The notes below the pieces were generated by a model that made no database searches, was not told where the DNA came from, and saw only the letters and a list, made by a program, of their open reading frames with translations. Below, piece by piece: positions 1-6,410 of a stretch of 19,772 nt of DNA. Made by a program: the position numbers and the translations under genes. The DNA lies in NCBI GenBank assembly GCA_036505015.1, contig DASXUC010000003.1:1-19772 (forward strand). The letters are read 5' to 3'. This stretch comes from DASXUC01 sp036505015. Lineage in GTDB: Bacteria > Sysuimicrobiota > Sysuimicrobiia > Sysuimicrobiales > Kaftiobacteriaceae. Position 1 is the first letter of the stretch, and the number at the start of each line of letters is the position of its first letter.

Positions 1-357
1 TGGTGGAGCGCCGCTCCGCTCTCGGGGCGGCTCACCACCAGCCCCCGGGAGGGGACGCGCAGAGGCTGGGAACGGACCAGAGGGGATGGCGGCGGGCGAG
101 TGGGGCGGCCCCCGAGCGAAGGTTGGCGGGCGGCAACCCTAGCGCAGGCCGTGAAGCAGAGGATCGCCGCACCGATGTCGCGGGAAGCGGAAGAGACCGT
201 AGTGATCCGTAGCTTACAGATTGGCGGGCGAGCGCGGCAGGGAACGTGAGGCCTGCAACGACAATCCGAGCCGCCCGACTCGCAGCGAGGGGCCACCCCC
301 GAGCGCAACCGCCACCGCGCTCATCCAAAATGACCCACCACCCGGGGCGCCGAGCGG
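1..357. other. Unassigned GC-rich region at window edge
   Basis: No gene is convincingly supported here. The + strand is open without a start codon in the frame beginning at base 1 until a TGA at 247-249 (82 codons), so this could be the 3' end of a gene cut by the window edge. The translation is Arg/Gly-rich and I do not recognise it. Other frames are also open on both strands, as expected at this GC content. Several short hairpins are visible: an imperfect inverted repeat at 1-41 (TGGTGG...CCACCA) and GGTTG/CAACC near 121-138. A structured RNA is therefore possible, but no conserved motif of RNase P RNA, SRP RNA, tmRNA or a T-box was found. Bases 250-357 show nothing but the upstream edge of the next promoter. 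Confidence 0.3.
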
Positions 358-387
358 TTGCCGACCCATCACCTCCTCACGTATACT
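358..387 (+). promoter_or_regulatory. Sigma70-type promoter for the DUF458 gene
   Basis: TTGCCG at 358-363 and TATACT at 382-387 are separated by 18 nt, close to the housekeeping consensus. Transcription would begin near 394, only about 15 nt before the ATG at 409, so the leader is very short. The TTG at 358 could be read as a start codon but is better explained as the -35 box. Confidence 0.55.
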
Positions 388-408
388 GAACAAACGGTGA
401 CACACGGA

Positions 409-879
409 ATGGACTTCGTGAGCCCGACGGTGGGCAAACTTTCATTCGGTCAGATGTTCGATGCGCTGGTCGGCTACATGGACGAGGAGCCCGACCAGCA
501 GTATCACCTCATCATCGGCACCGACTCCTTGCTCAGCGACCAGACCTGCTTCGTCACGGCGATCATCGTGCACCGGGTCGGTCACGGCGGGCGCTACTTC
601 TACCGGAAGATGATCAACCGGAAGATGGACAGCCTGCGGCAGCGTATCCTGTTCGAGACGTCGCTGAGTCTGGAGACGGCGGGGTTGCTGAGCGCGGAAC
701 TTGCCCGCAACGGCCACTCAGAGTTGCCGGTCGAGATTCACCTCGACGTGGGCCCCAACGGCGACACCAAGCGCATCGTGCGCGAGGTCATCGGCATGGT
801 GAACGGGTCCGGGTATACGGCCGTGACCAAACCCGATGCCTACGGGGCCTCCAAGGTCGCGGATAAACACTCGAAGTAA
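409..879 (+). CDS. DUF458 / YkuK-like RNase H-fold protein
   Basis: The 156-residue product matches the DUF458 (YkuK) family, which is predicted to have an RNase H-like fold; its cellular role is not established. Family landmarks are present: FVSPTVGKLSF near the N-terminus, IIGTDS at residues 35-40 (the first acidic residue of the fold), HLDVGPNGDTK around 111-121 and KPDAYGASKVADKHSK at the C-terminus. The ATG at 409 is preferred because the conserved FxSP motif starts two residues later. An in-frame GTG at 397 is possible, and the TTG at 358 falls inside the promoter. There is no strong Shine-Dalgarno sequence, in line with the very short leader. The gene stands alone on + and converges on the spermidine-synthase-like gene across a 34-bp repeat-bearing gap. 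Confidence 0.8.
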   Translation: MDFVSPTVGKLSFGQMFDALVGYMDEEPDQQYHLIIGTDSLLSDQTCFVTAIIVHRVGHGGRYFYRKMINRKMDSLRQRILFETSLSLETAGLLSAELARNGHSELPVEIHLDVGPNGDTKRIVREVIGMVNGSGYTAVTKPDAYGASKVADKHSK

Positions 880-880
880 C

Positions 881-909
881 GCGAACGGCGAACAAGCGAA
901 CAGGCGAAG
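881..909 (+). repeat. GCGAAC short tandem repeat array
   Basis: GCGAAC cores begin at 881, 888 and 896 with a variant GCGAAG at 904, giving spacings of 7, 8 and 8 bp. The array fills nearly the whole 34-bp gap between two convergent stop codons. It resembles the GTGAATC-type heptamers elsewhere in the window (G-Y-G-A-A-Y), although the last units are 8-mers. Confidence 0.6.
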
Positions 910-913
910 TTGG

Positions 914-2437
914 TCAGCGCCGCTCGGGTTCCCAACCCCACACCGGCAGGATGTCCACCGGCGAATAGTCATCCGTGAGCAGCGGCATGTCCGCGGTCGG
1001 CACCGGCTTGTCGTAGTAGTCCTCGAGGAACCGCTCCAGCAGCGCCCCGGGGATCTTCTTCTGAGTCCGCAGCGTGGCGAACTGATCGACCAGCTGTTTG
1101 CGCGTGAAGCCGGCCTTGCCGGTGGCGAACAGAATGATCGTGCGCACCGCATCCTCCTCATGGCCGATACTGTATGACACCGGGAAGAGATACAATCCCG
1201 TGAACTCGCTGGCATAGGTCTTGTAGATCGACCGAAAGAGTTTGCTGTTCGCGCCGCCCAGAAAGCCGACGATGTTGGCGGCCATGATCCCGCCGGGATT
1301 CAGTTTGGCCTTGGCCTGCTCGAAGAACTCCTGGGTGACCAGATGGAAGGGCACCCCTTCGGCAAAGTACGCGTCCATCACGATCAGATCGTACCGGTCG
1401 GCCGTCTTCACGATGTACCGGCGGCCGTCTTCGACGAAGATCCGGTGGCGCCCATCCTCGGTGACGAGAAAGTAGTTCTTGGCCAGATCGACGACCACCG
1501 GATCGAGCTCCACGGAATCGACGGTCGCCTGCGGGAATTCTTTCAGGATCCGCTTGGAGATCGACCCCGAGCCCAGCCCCACCACGAGCACGCGCCTGAT
1601 GTCGGGCTTGAACAGCCACGCCAGCAGGAAGTAATCCGGGTACCGCAGCGGACTCGTATATGGATCCTTTAGCAGCATTCCGCCCTGCAGCGAGCGGTCG
1701 AACCGCAGGTAGCGCCAGGTCGCATCCTCGTAGATGCGGATACGGTGGTAGACGGTGTCCTTCTCGAACAGCAGCCGCAGCTCGCCCTGGGCCAGAGCCG
1801 GCACGGCAAGCAGCACGATCAGCAGCGCCGCCGTCATGGCGACCGGGCGAAGCACGCGCGCCCGCACCGCTTTCAGGGCGAGCAGACCGGCGAAGACGAT
1901 CAGCGCACCCCCCAGCGCGTACAGGATCGCGCGGACGCCCATCGCCGGAATGAGCACAAAGGCCGTGAGCAGCGTCCCCGCGATGCTGCCCGCGGTCGAG
2001 ATCGCGTAGAGCAACCCGGCGGTGTTGCCGACCGTGGCCAGATCGGTCGCCGCCAGCTTGATCGCAAACGGGGACGTCGCACCCATCAGGAGGCTTGGCA
2101 GCACGAACAAGACGACCGAGGCCAGCAGGGGTGTCAACCGGGGACCCAGGTCCCATGCCGAAAACGCCTCCAGCACCGGCCGGGAGATCACGGGCACCAG
2201 CAGGACCAGGACGCCGGCGATGCTGATGGTGGCCGACAGCACCCCCGCGTGCGGCCAGCGATCCGCGGCGCGCCCACCGAGGTAGTAGCCGAGGCTCAGC
2301 GCGGCGAGGAAGATGCTGATCAGACTGCCCCACACATAGACAGAGCTGCCGAAGTAGGGCGCCAGGACGCGGCTGCCGACGATTTCCAGCCCCATCAGCA
2401 CGGCGCCGGAACCAAACACCACGACGCGCAAGATCAC
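914..2437 (-). CDS. Membrane-fused spermidine synthase-like protein
   Basis: This 507-residue protein belongs to the fused MFS/spermidine-synthase type: an N-terminal membrane region joined to a C-terminal aminopropyltransferase-like Rossmann domain. Residues about 1-215 contain several hydrophobic segments, beginning with a helix followed by the EIVGSRVLAPYFG signature. The soluble part shows the nucleotide-binding loop VLVVGLGSGS (283-292), the acidic ribose-binding VELDP (309-313) and MDAYF (354-358). Where classical SpeE has the catalytic Asp-containing DSxDP motif, this protein has DAYFAEGVP, so true polyamine synthesis is uncertain. The GTG start at 2437 is chosen because GGGAGGA (2450-2444) lies 6 nt upstream; a TTG at 2452 would lie before the Shine-Dalgarno. 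The gene follows serS after a 90-bp gap that contains repeats and a hairpin. Confidence 0.82.
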   Translation of the reverse strand: MILRVVVFGSGAVLMGLEIVGSRVLAPYFGSSVYVWGSLISIFLAALSLGYYLGGRAADRWPHAGVLSATISIAGVLVLLVPVISRPVLEAFSAWDLGPRLTPLLASVVLFVLPSLLMGATSPFAIKLAATDLATVGNTAGLLYAISTAGSIAGTLLTAFVLIPAMGVRAILYALGGALIVFAGLLALKAVRARVLRPVAMTAALLIVLLAVPALAQGELRLLFEKDTVYHRIRIYEDATWRYLRFDRSLQGGMLLKDPYTSPLRYPDYFLLAWLFKPDIRRVLVVGLGSGSISKRILKEFPQATVDSVELDPVVVDLAKNYFLVTEDGRHRIFVEDGRRYIVKTADRYDLIVMDAYFAEGVPFHLVTQEFFEQAKAKLNPGGIMAANIVGFLGGANSKLFRSIYKTYASEFTGLYLFPVSYSIGHEEDAVRTIILFATGKAGFTRKQLVDQFATLRTQKKIPGALLERFLEDYYDKPVPTADMPLLTDDYSPVDILPVWGWEPERR

Positions 2438-2456
2438 GGAGCATCCTCCCAAACTC

Positions 2457-2484
2457 GTTGGTCGTTGGTCGTGAGTCGTTGGTC
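2457..2484 (+). repeat. GTTGGTC heptamer array
   Basis: There are four perfect-length 7-bp units: GTTGGTC (2457-2463), GTTGGTC (2464-2470), GTGAGTC (2471-2477) and GTTGGTC (2478-2484), followed by a partial GTC. It lies in the gap between serS and the spermidine-synthase-like gene. The GTGAGTC unit links this array to the GTGACTC/GTGAATC units elsewhere in the window. Confidence 0.8.
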
Positions 2485-2523
2485 GTCAAAACCCGATCCT
2501 ATCGTTTTGATCAACGACCAACG
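2477..2523 (-). terminator. Hairpin after serS, possible terminator
   Basis: CGTTGGTCGT (2477-2486) pairs with ACGACCAACG (2514-2523) and CAAAAC (2487-2492) with GTTTTG (2504-2509), leaving a 4-nt bulge (2510-2513) and an 11-nt loop. The hairpin begins 5 nt after the serS stop codon in the direction of transcription. There is no U-tract on the minus-strand transcript, so it may instead be an RNA-processing or stability element. Confidence 0.4.
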
Positions 2524-2527
2524 GCAG

Positions 2528-3796
2528 TTAGCGTATGACCGTCATCCCGTTCATGTAGGACACGAGGGCATCCGGCACCCGCACCGTCCCGTCCTCCTGC
2601 TGATAGTTCTCCAGCACCGCGAGCAGCGCGCGGCTCGTGGCCACGGCCGTGCCGTTGAGCGTGTGGGGGTACCGGCTGCCGGAGGCGCCCCGGATCCTGA
2701 TGCCCAGGCGCCGCGCCTGGAAGTCCGTGCAGTTGCTGATGGACTGGGTTTCGCCGTACCCGCCGCGACCGGGCATCCACGTCTCGACGTCATACGTCTT
2801 CGCCGACGGCGCGGCCGTCTCGCCGCCGCACAGCAGTACGACACGGTGTGGGAGCTGCAGCCGCTGCAGGATGCGCTCGGCCAGTGAGACCAGGTATTCG
2901 TGCTCGTCCCACGAACGCTCCGGCGTCGTGTACGAGAACATCTCCAGCTTGTCGAATTGATGGACACGGTAGATGCCCCGGATGTCCTTCCCGTAGCTCC
3001 CGGCCTCGCGCCGGAAACACCAGGAAATCCCCGCCAGACGCTGCGGCAGCTTGTCCTCGTTCAGGACCTCGTCCTTATACATTCCGGCAAGACTTTGCTC
3101 CGAGGTGCCGATTAGGGCGAGATCCTCGCCCTCGATCCGATACACCTGCTGAACGTCGAGGCCGGCGCCACCGTACGCCCCCACGATGACGTCGGGGCGC
3201 ATCAGAAACGGCGTGATCACCGGTTCGAAGCCCTCGGCCACGAGCAGATCGAGCGCGAACCGCATCAGCGCCTGTTCGAGCAGCACACCGGCCCCGCGCA
3301 GATAGTAGAAGCGCGACCCTGAGACTTTCGCGCCGCGCTCCATGTCAATCAAGCCCAGTCCCGTGCCCAGATTCAGGTGATCGGCCGGCGTCGGCGTGAA
3401 ATCGAACGCGGTGGGCGTGCCCCAGGTCCGGACGACGACGTTGTCCTGCTCGTCCCTCCCGGGCGGGACGGCGTGGTCGGGGAGGTTGGGGAGACTCCTC
3501 AGCGTGTGGTCAAGCTCTGATTCGACGGATTTCAACTCCGGCTCGAGCATCTTGATCTGCGCCGCGACCTCCCGCATCTGGGCGATGCGTTCCTCCCGGT
3601 CGCGCCCGGTCAACTTGGGGATGTCCGCCGAAGCCCGATTCTGCTCCGCGCGCAGCTGCTCGACACGCCCCAGCGACTCGCGCCGGCGCACGTCGAGATC
3701 CACGGCGCGGTCCACCAGCGAGACGTCGCCGCGTTTCTTTTCCACGCCCTCGCGCACCGCCGCCGGATTGTCGCGGATCAGTTTCAGATCAAACAT
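2528..3796 (-). CDS. serS: Seryl-tRNA synthetase
   Basis: This cytoplasmic class II enzyme charges tRNA-Ser with serine, and tRNA-Sec as the first step of selenocysteine synthesis, which matters here because selD nearby is a selenoprotein gene. The 422-residue length is normal. The N-terminal MFDLKLIRDN start and a charged coiled-coil arm (about 25-100) are followed by the catalytic domain: motif 1 around 175-200, the TSEQ serine-binding loop at 231-234, motif 2 with FRREAGSYGKDIRGIYRVHQF (about 261-281) and motif 3 NGTAVATSRALLAVLENY (381-398). The ATG at 3796 is fixed by the conserved N-terminus. There is no Shine-Dalgarno sequence: the bases immediately upstream are heptamer repeats. It probably belongs to a LysR-archease-serS transcription unit or has its own promoter in the repeat-flanked gap. 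Confidence 0.97.
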   Translation of the reverse strand: MFDLKLIRDNPAAVREGVEKKRGDVSLVDRAVDLDVRRRESLGRVEQLRAEQNRASADIPKLTGRDREERIAQMREVAAQIKMLEPELKSVESELDHTLRSLPNLPDHAVPPGRDEQDNVVVRTWGTPTAFDFTPTPADHLNLGTGLGLIDMERGAKVSGSRFYYLRGAGVLLEQALMRFALDLLVAEGFEPVITPFLMRPDVIVGAYGGAGLDVQQVYRIEGEDLALIGTSEQSLAGMYKDEVLNEDKLPQRLAGISWCFRREAGSYGKDIRGIYRVHQFDKLEMFSYTTPERSWDEHEYLVSLAERILQRLQLPHRVVLLCGGETAAPSAKTYDVETWMPGRGGYGETQSISNCTDFQARRLGIRIRGASGSRYPHTLNGTAVATSRALLAVLENYQQEDGTVRVPDALVSYMNGMTVIR

Positions 3797-3916
3797 CGTG
3801 AATGGTGAATCGCGACTCGTGAATCGGCATGCCCATTAGGACTTTCGCCCATAACTGGAAGATGCCTGGAGTAATCCGGGGACCGCGCGATTCACCATTC
3901 ACGATTCACTATTCAC
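3797..3916. repeat. Inverted heptamer arrays forming a 120-bp element
   Basis: On + the left array is GTGAATG, GTGAATC, GCGACTC, GTGAATC (3798-3825). The right array is GATTCAC, CATTCAC, GATTCAC, TATTCAC (3889-3916). They face each other and include a perfect 18-nt inverted repeat (3797-3814 with 3886-3903). The 63-bp core has the 8-bp palindrome GGCATGCC (3826-3833) and no ORF. The element touches the serS ATG on one side and ends 6 bp from the archease stop on the other, filling almost the entire spacer. It looks like a small non-autonomous palindromic element or a composite short-repeat array. Confidence 0.75.
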
Positions 3917-3922
3917 TGGGTC

Positions 3923-4336
3923 TCAGACGTCGAGGATGACGCGCGCCCTCCACTCGCTGTTCCGGCCGACGTGCAGCTGATGGTATGTGGCGGCTTTGAC
4001 GTCGAGCCGGAAGTGATGGCGGGACGGGTCGACCGGCTCCCCGCCGATCTCCGCCCGCAGCGACCGCTCCGTGATGTCCTGCACGTCAAACCGCGCCGGA
4101 AGGAACCCGTCGGCGTTGAGCAGGACCAGCAGTTCGTTCAGCCAGTCGACGAGCAATCCTTCCAGGTCATCGGCGTCAACAACCACCCGCCGGCGCTCGC
4201 GTACCTGTACGGCAGCGGGGGAAATCAGCAGCGACAACATCCCTTCGGCCGCGCTGGCGAACAGTTCCCGCAGCGACGCGCCGCGCGCTTCGATCCCCAC
4301 GTCGGCGGTATGCTCGAAAATCTCGAACGGGGTCAT
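3923..4336 (-). CDS. Archease family protein
   Basis: Archease is a small metal-binding protein that activates the RNA ligase RtcB in archaea and some bacteria, speeding guanylylation and turnover. The 137-residue length is typical. Signature features are the N-terminal EHTADVGIEARG (Asp at residue 12), the central DLEGLLVDWLNELLVLLN, and the C-terminal VKAATYHQLHV followed by WRARVILDV, where the terminal Asp contributes to metal binding. The ATG at 4336 overlaps the LysR stop in an ATGA, indicating translational coupling; no strong Shine-Dalgarno is seen. RtcB is not encoded in this window, so its partner must lie elsewhere or the protein acts otherwise. Confidence 0.92.
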   Translation of the reverse strand: MTPFEIFEHTADVGIEARGASLRELFASAAEGMLSLLISPAAVQVRERRRVVVDADDLEGLLVDWLNELLVLLNADGFLPARFDVQDITERSLRAEIGGEPVDPSRHHFRLDVKAATYHQLHVGRNSEWRARVILDV

Positions 4337-5229
4337 CGCCGGGCTGACGGCGCGGCCTCGTGCAGGAGGTCGATGATCGCCTGCATCACCTGGCTGACCC
4401 GCTTGTCCCGGTGGGAGATGACGACGAAGGGCTGCTTGATGGTGACACCATCCACCGGCACGATACTGAGCCGGCCCGCGGAGACGTCGACGGCGACGGC
4501 GAGCCGCGAGAGGAACGACACGCCCAGGCCCGCGGCCACGGCTTCCTTGACGGCCTCGCTGCTCCCGAGTTCCATCACCGGGGTCAAGGAAACGCCGGCA
4601 TCGCGCAGGGCCGCATCGACGGCCTCCCGCGTGCCGGACCCCCGCTCACGCAGGATCACGCGTTCATCGCGCAGGTTCGCCAGGGAGATCGACCCCCCCG
4701 AGGCCAGCCGGTGGTTCGACGCCACGACCAGCACAATCTCGTCTTCAAAGAACCGCCGCGCGACGAGATTCTGGGCCGAGATCTCCCACCCCACCACGCC
4801 CAGGTCCAGTTCGTTGCGCAGCACGCGTTCGGAGATCCGGCGAGCCGTGCTGATCTCCAGCGAGACGGTGATCTGAGGATACCGCTCCTGGAAATGCAGC
4901 AGGACCCACGGTAGCAGGTAGGTTCCCGGGATGTTGGTGGCGCCGATCATTACCCGCCCCCGATGCACACCGCGCACCTCGGCAACGGCAGTGGACGCTT
5001 CATTCACGAGCGTCAGAATCCGCTGCGCGTAGTCCTCCAGGACGCGGCCCGCCTCGGAGAGGTAGATGCGCTTGCCGAGCTGCTCGAACAGCTCAACGCC
5101 CAGCGACCGTTCCAGATCGCCGACCTGGATGCTGACGGACGGCTGGCTGATCTTCAGTTCCTCGGCTGCACGCGAGAAACTGCCCAGGCGTGCGACGGTG
5201 TGGAAAATCCTGAGTTGGTGCAGATTCAC
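4333..5229 (-). CDS. LysR-family transcriptional regulator
   Basis: This 298-residue protein has the LysR layout: an N-terminal winged helix-turn-helix (NLHQLRIFHTVARLGSFSRAAEEL, then SQPSVSIQVGDLERSLG) and a substrate-binding domain that begins at VMIGATNIPGTYLLPWVL. The GTG at 5229 is preferred because the NLHQLRIF start is standard for the family and a GGAG lies 8 nt upstream. An in-frame GTG at 5265 would add residues encoded partly by repeat DNA. It is divergent from selD with 108 bp between the two starts. LysR proteins usually control a divergent neighbour and themselves, and a selenium-metabolism-associated LysR subgroup is known, so selD is a plausible target. The effector cannot be read from sequence. 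It overlaps archease by 4 bp. Confidence 0.93.
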   Translation of the reverse strand: MNLHQLRIFHTVARLGSFSRAAEELKISQPSVSIQVGDLERSLGVELFEQLGKRIYLSEAGRVLEDYAQRILTLVNEASTAVAEVRGVHRGRVMIGATNIPGTYLLPWVLLHFQERYPQITVSLEISTARRISERVLRNELDLGVVGWEISAQNLVARRFFEDEIVLVVASNHRLASGGSISLANLRDERVILRERGSGTREAVDAALRDAGVSLTPVMELGSSEAVKEAVAAGLGVSFLSRLAVAVDVSAGRLSIVPVDGVTIKQPFVVISHRDKRVSQVMQAIIDLLHEAAPSARR

Positions 5230-5251
5230 GTCAGCCGCTCCAGCCGCGGTT

Positions 5252-5279
5252 GAGTCACGAGTCACGAGTCACAAGTCAC
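5252..5279 (+). repeat. GAGTCAC heptamer array upstream of selD
   Basis: There are four 7-bp units: GAGTCAC three times (5252-5272), then AAGTCAC (5273-5279). Read on the minus strand the unit is GTGACTC, one base from the GTGAATC units of the serS leader. The array lies between the divergent LysR and selD starts, just upstream of the selD -10 box, where regulator binding sites would be expected. Confidence 0.8.
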
Positions 5280-5291
5280 GTCCTGTCCCAA

Positions 5292-5300
5292 TGCTACAAT
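5292..5300 (+). promoter_or_regulatory. Extended -10 promoter of selD
   Basis: TGCTACAAT (5292-5300) matches the extended -10 form TGnTATAAT at all but one position. No -35 box is visible at the normal distance, where the heptamer array ends. Transcription would start near 5307, giving a leader of about 31 nt with the strong Shine-Dalgarno AAAGGAGGT at 5321-5329. Confidence 0.5.
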
Positions 5301-5337
5301 GGACCGGGAGATCGTGCCAGAAAGGAGGTGCACGCAC

Positions 5338-6387
5338 ATGAACGGACGTGATCGCGTCCGCCTCACCAGCATGACGAGCTGTGCCGGGTGAGCCTCCAAA
5401 CTGAGTCCCGAGGACCTGGCGCAGGTGCTGCGCCACCTCCCGCTGCCCACCGACCCGAATCTCTTGGTCGGCACCGCCACCGCCGACGACGCCGCCGTGT
5501 ACCGGCTCAGCGACGACCTCGCCCTGGTGCAGACGGTCGACGTCTTCACGCCCGTGGTGGACGACCCCTACCACTACGGCGCGATTGCGGCCGCGAACTC
5601 GCTGTCGGACATCTACGCGATGGGTGCGAAACCGATGCTCGCGCTCGCCTTCGTCGGCTTCCCGCGCAGCAAGCTGCCGATGTCCGTTCTCACCGACATT
5701 CTCCGTGGGGGAGCGAACAAAGCGGCGGAAGCCGGCGTCGTGGTCGCCGGCGGGCACAGCATCGACGATCCTGAGCCGAAATACGGCCTGGCGGTCACCG
5801 GCATGGTGCGCCCTGACGCGATCATCCGAAACGTCGGCGCCCGAGTGGGGGATCAACTGATTCTCACCAAGCCCCTGGGCATCGGGATCATCACCACCGG
5901 CATCAAACAGGACAAAACCTCACCGCAAGCGGCCGACGAAGCCATCGCGGTCATGGAACGGCTGAATCGGGACGCCTCTGAAGCGATGGTCGAAGTCGGC
6001 GTCAACGCAGCAACCGACATCACCGGCTTTGGCCTGCTGGGTCACCTCTATGAAATGACTTCAGGCAGCCAGGTCACCGCGCGCATCTGGTTCTCCCGGG
6101 TTCCAGTCCTCGAGGAGGCGCGGACACTGGCCGGCCAAGGGGCTATCGCCGGCGGGACGGCGCGCAACTACGAGTATCTTCGGTCCCGCGTCGATTACGC
6201 CGGCGTGGACGAACCCAATCAGTTAATCCTGTGCGACGCGCAGACGTCCGGGGGGTTGCTGATGGCCGTGGCCACGGAGAAGTTCGATGCCCTCGTCGCG
6301 GCCCTGCGCCGCCGCGGCGTCGATCCGATCGCCCACATTGGAGAGATTACCGCCAGGGGAGACGGCCGAATCGAGGTCGTGCCGTAG
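5338..6387 (+). CDS. selD: Selenide, water dikinase (selenoprotein SelD)
   Basis: SelD makes selenophosphate from selenide and ATP for selenocysteine and selenouridine synthesis. Read from ATG 5338, the frame meets one in-frame TGA at 5389-5391 (residue 18) and then continues to a TAG at 6385-6387, giving 349 residues with Sec. The context RLTSMTSCAG-U-ASKLSP aligns with E. coli RLTQYSHGAGCGCKISP, placing Sec18 at the catalytic Cys17 and Lys21 at the essential Lys20. Downstream motifs are intact: TATADDAAVY (about 46-55), TVDVFTPVVDD, AAANSLSDIYAMGAKP, AGGHSIDD and TDITGFGLLGH. AAAGGAGGT lies 8 nt before the ATG, and RLT homology upstream of the TGA supports this start over GTG 5425. selA, selB and selC are outside the window but should exist in the genome. 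Confidence 0.95.
5389..5439 (+). promoter_or_regulatory. Bacterial SECIS element in selD mRNA
   Basis: Downstream of the UGA (5389-5391), TGGCGCAG (5417-5424) and CTGCGCCA (5428-5435) form a perfect 8-bp stem closed by a GUG loop (5425-5427). GAGG (5410-5413) and CCTC (5436-5439) extend it to 12 bp past an ACC bulge (5414-5416). The loop begins 33 nt after the UGA. A small apical loop with G at its start, inside coding sequence at this distance, fits known bacterial SECIS features recognised by SelB. Pairing was read by eye. Confidence 0.75.
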
Positions 6388-6395
6388 CAGGATCG

Positions 6396-6410
6396 CGGAA
6401 AGAGTTTCCG
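6396..6410. terminator. Small hairpin between convergent genes
   Basis: CGGAAA (6396-6401), loop GAG and TTTCCG (6405-6410) form a perfect 6-bp stem that fills most of the 23-bp gap between the selD stop and the MFS stop on the opposite strand. There is no long T-run on either side, so it could at best be a weak bidirectional terminator. Confidence 0.4.

Noticed and set aside
1..41. Imperfect inverted repeat at the left edge as a tRNA or transposon end
   Set aside because: It lacks a T-arm or cloverleaf on either strand, and no transposase or matching second end is visible.
1745..2887. + strand open frame of 380 codons across the serS/spermidine-synthase gap
   Set aside because: Antisense shadow; it runs through the heptamer array and both genes and has a Gln/His/Arg-rich sequence without motifs.
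2457..5279. Repeat arrays as CRISPR
   Set aside because: Units are 7 bp, contiguous and without spacers, and no cas gene is present.
5338..5391. selD as a pseudogene interrupted by a stop codon
   Set aside because: The only stop is UGA, at the catalytic Cys position, with a SECIS-like hairpin after it, a strong ribosome-binding site before it and an otherwise intact protein.
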